Assembly (NCBI GenBank): GCA_905235135.1
Contig: CAJOKR010000039.1
Location: forward strand, 1 to 64,000
DNA length: 64,000 nt
Reading direction: 5' to 3'
Source of the DNA: an uncultured Bacteroidales bacterium
GTDB taxonomy: Bacteria > Bacteroidota > Bacteroidia > Bacteroidales > WCHB1-69
Below the pieces are notes generated by a model. It did not search any database and had not been told where the DNA came from. It worked only from the letters and a program-made list of their open reading frames with translations. Positions 63,236 through 64,000 of the stretch are shown piece by piece (position 1 is the stretch's first letter; every line of letters begins with the position of its first letter). A program made the translations under genes and the position numbers.

Positions 63236-63775
63236 TTAACTCTTCATCCCCACGAAATAATCTTCTTTGTTCTCGAAGAGGACGTTGAAGGAGGTCATAC
63301 TGCCGTAGATACGGGAGATGTACTGCTGGAGGTTGACTTTTTCCTCGTCGGTGAGCGAGCTGCTGCTGTTGATGTTCTGCTCGAGCACGCGCAGACGGTC
63401 GCGCATCATGACGATTTTGTGGAAGAAGGTCTCCACAGGGATCTCCTTGGGGGCGAGGTCCTTGTTGGCGGGTTGCAGAATCATCGTGCCGCCCTGCCAT
63501 TTCTTGCCCAACTCGGCCTTGTATTCGATGCCGTTGTACTGGACCAGAATCTGGGTCAGCACCTGCTTGAACTCGCGGATGTTGAGCTTCGGGGTGTCGT
63601 CCTCGACCTCATTGGCCTCGACCACCTCTAACGCCACGGCCGCCTTGGAAAATTCCAATTCGCCGCCGCGCACGAAGATGATTTTGTAGGTCATCGCGTT
63701 GTTCTGGCTGACGATGCCTTCGCCGTATTTCTCGTGGCTCACTCTTGTCCCAACTGGGAGATTGTCTATATCCAT
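63236..63775 (-). CDS. unknown protein between kamD and kamE
   Basis: A 179-residue cytoplasmic protein. The N-terminal 50 residues (LPVGTRVSHEKYGEGIVSQN, YKIIFVRGGELEFSKAA) look like a small SH3-like beta-barrel of the CarD/UvrD-tail kind. The C-terminal half is helical (FFHKIVMMRDRLRVLEQNIN, LTDEEKVNLQQYISRIYGSM). No known enzymatic motif. Position between the two aminomutase subunit genes on the same strand suggests a role in that enzyme, e.g. assembly or reactivation; this is inference. Confidence 0.65.
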   Translation of the reverse strand: MDIDNLPVGTRVSHEKYGEGIVSQNNAMTYKIIFVRGGELEFSKAAVALEVVEANEVEDDTPKLNIREFKQVLTQILVQYNGIEYKAELGKKWQGGTMILQPANKDLAPKEIPVETFFHKIVMMRDRLRVLEQNINSSSSLTDEEKVNLQQYISRIYGSMTSFNVLFENKEDYFVGMKS

Positions 63776-63778
63776 TCT

Positions 63779-63862
63779 GGTTTAAGGTTTAGGGTTTAAG
63801 GTTTAAGGTTTAAGGTTTAAGGGAATGGGGGGATGTAGGGGCGAATAATTATTCGTCCCTAC
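63779..63862. repeat. telomere-like tract and GTAGGGGCG palindrome
   Basis: GGTTTAAGGTTTAGGGTTTAAGG at 63779-63821, then GTAGGGGCGAATAATT with its mirror (63835-63862), between the 179-residue gene and kamD. The palindrome arms differ from the consensus on both sides together (GTAGGGGCG / CGTCCCTAC). Confidence 0.8.
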
Positions 63863-63870
63863 GAATCATC

Positions 63871-64000
63871 CTACCATCTCTCTTTCATCATCTTAATGAA
63901 CGGATTGAAGTAGTTGTCGCCTTTGGTGACCACACCGGCGAGACCCTTGCCGCCGTCCTTCGGACGCTTCACGTCGCCGAAGATACCCTTCTCCAAAGCG
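63871..64000 (-). CDS. kamD: lysine 5,6-aminomutase alpha subunit, 3' end only
   Basis: The last 42 codons are visible: ALEKGIFGDVKRPKDGGKGL, then a short linker and FNPFIKMMKERW. This matches the C terminus of the alpha subunit (GxFxxxKRPxxGGKGL). The gene continues beyond the right edge. It is the upstream member of the kam cluster on the minus strand. Confidence 0.85.
   Translation of the reverse strand, partial: ALEKGIFGDVKRPKDGGKGLAGVVTKGDNYFNPFIKMMKERW

Overview
The window looks like chromosomal DNA of an uncultured, probably gut- or rumen-type member of the Bacteroidales (phylum Bacteroidota). Evidence seen directly: nearly every gene with a mappable promoter is preceded by the Bacteroidota -7 element TAnnTTTG (often with a TTG about 20 bases upstream), ribosome binding sites are weak or absent, and families typical of the group recur (FISUMP, BspA-type leucine-rich repeat, WG repeat, DUF4199, DUF3078, DUF5103/T9SS plug, TonB-like proteins). 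Fermentative anaerobic metabolism is suggested by methylmalonyl-CoA mutase and epimerase (succinate/propionate), ATP-dependent PEP carboxykinase and lysine 5,6-aminomutase (kamD/kamE, lysine fermentation). Genus cannot be decided from the sequence alone.

Layout. 0-13 kb: tRNA-His, rplS, a membrane methyltransferase, methylmalonyl-CoA epimerase, DUF4199, a family 2 glycosyltransferase, a FISUMP protein, a broken T9SS plug gene, an ECF sigma factor with two exported proteins behind it, a DUF58 protein, radC and a radical SAM activase. 13-20 kb: two near-identical TonB-like genes in inverted orientation flanking a lipoprotein and a TIGR04076 gene, a WG-repeat protein, and a doubly frameshifted methylmalonyl-CoA mutase. 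20-47 kb: a glycosyltransferase/polytopic-protein pair, DUF819, DUF1846, small DUF4160/DUF2442 pair, rlmI, an exported arginine-deiminase-like enzyme, an M48 protease, a GH29 fucosidase, an SPFH protein, an LTA-synthase-like sulfatase, a lipid-kinase gene, FISUMP and BspA-type surface proteins, pckA and pepE. 47-60 kb: an accessory island of ORF6N/RhuM-type genes, a type IIG restriction-modification enzyme, a serine recombinase and a four-helix-bundle protein. 60-64 kb: remnants of an MscS channel and a DUF3078 barrel, then kamE, an unknown gene and the 3' end of kamD.

The most striking system is at 48.4-53.7 kb. A complete type IIG R-M enzyme (nuclease, methyltransferase and specificity region in one polypeptide) is followed tail-to-tail by a second, promoterless C-terminal specificity half on the opposite strand. 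A perfect 22-bp inverted repeat (51294-51315 and 53033-53054) bounds the segment, lies in the same reading frame in both copies, and abuts the 3' end of a serine recombinase gene. Inversion of about 1.7 kb would exchange the last roughly 280-300 residues of the enzyme, so this reads as a phase-variable switch of DNA-methylation specificity.

Other themes: three families of dispersed intergenic repeats (GTAGAGACG...CGTCTCTAC palindromes, about 13 copies; a 70-80 bp element ending a short distance upstream of start codons; telomere-like AAACCCT/AAACCTT tracts), a duplicated upstream region with triple 20-bp iterations in front of two ORF6N/RhuM genes, and an unusual number of small frameshifting deletions (at least seven genes), which may be real gene decay or sequence error.
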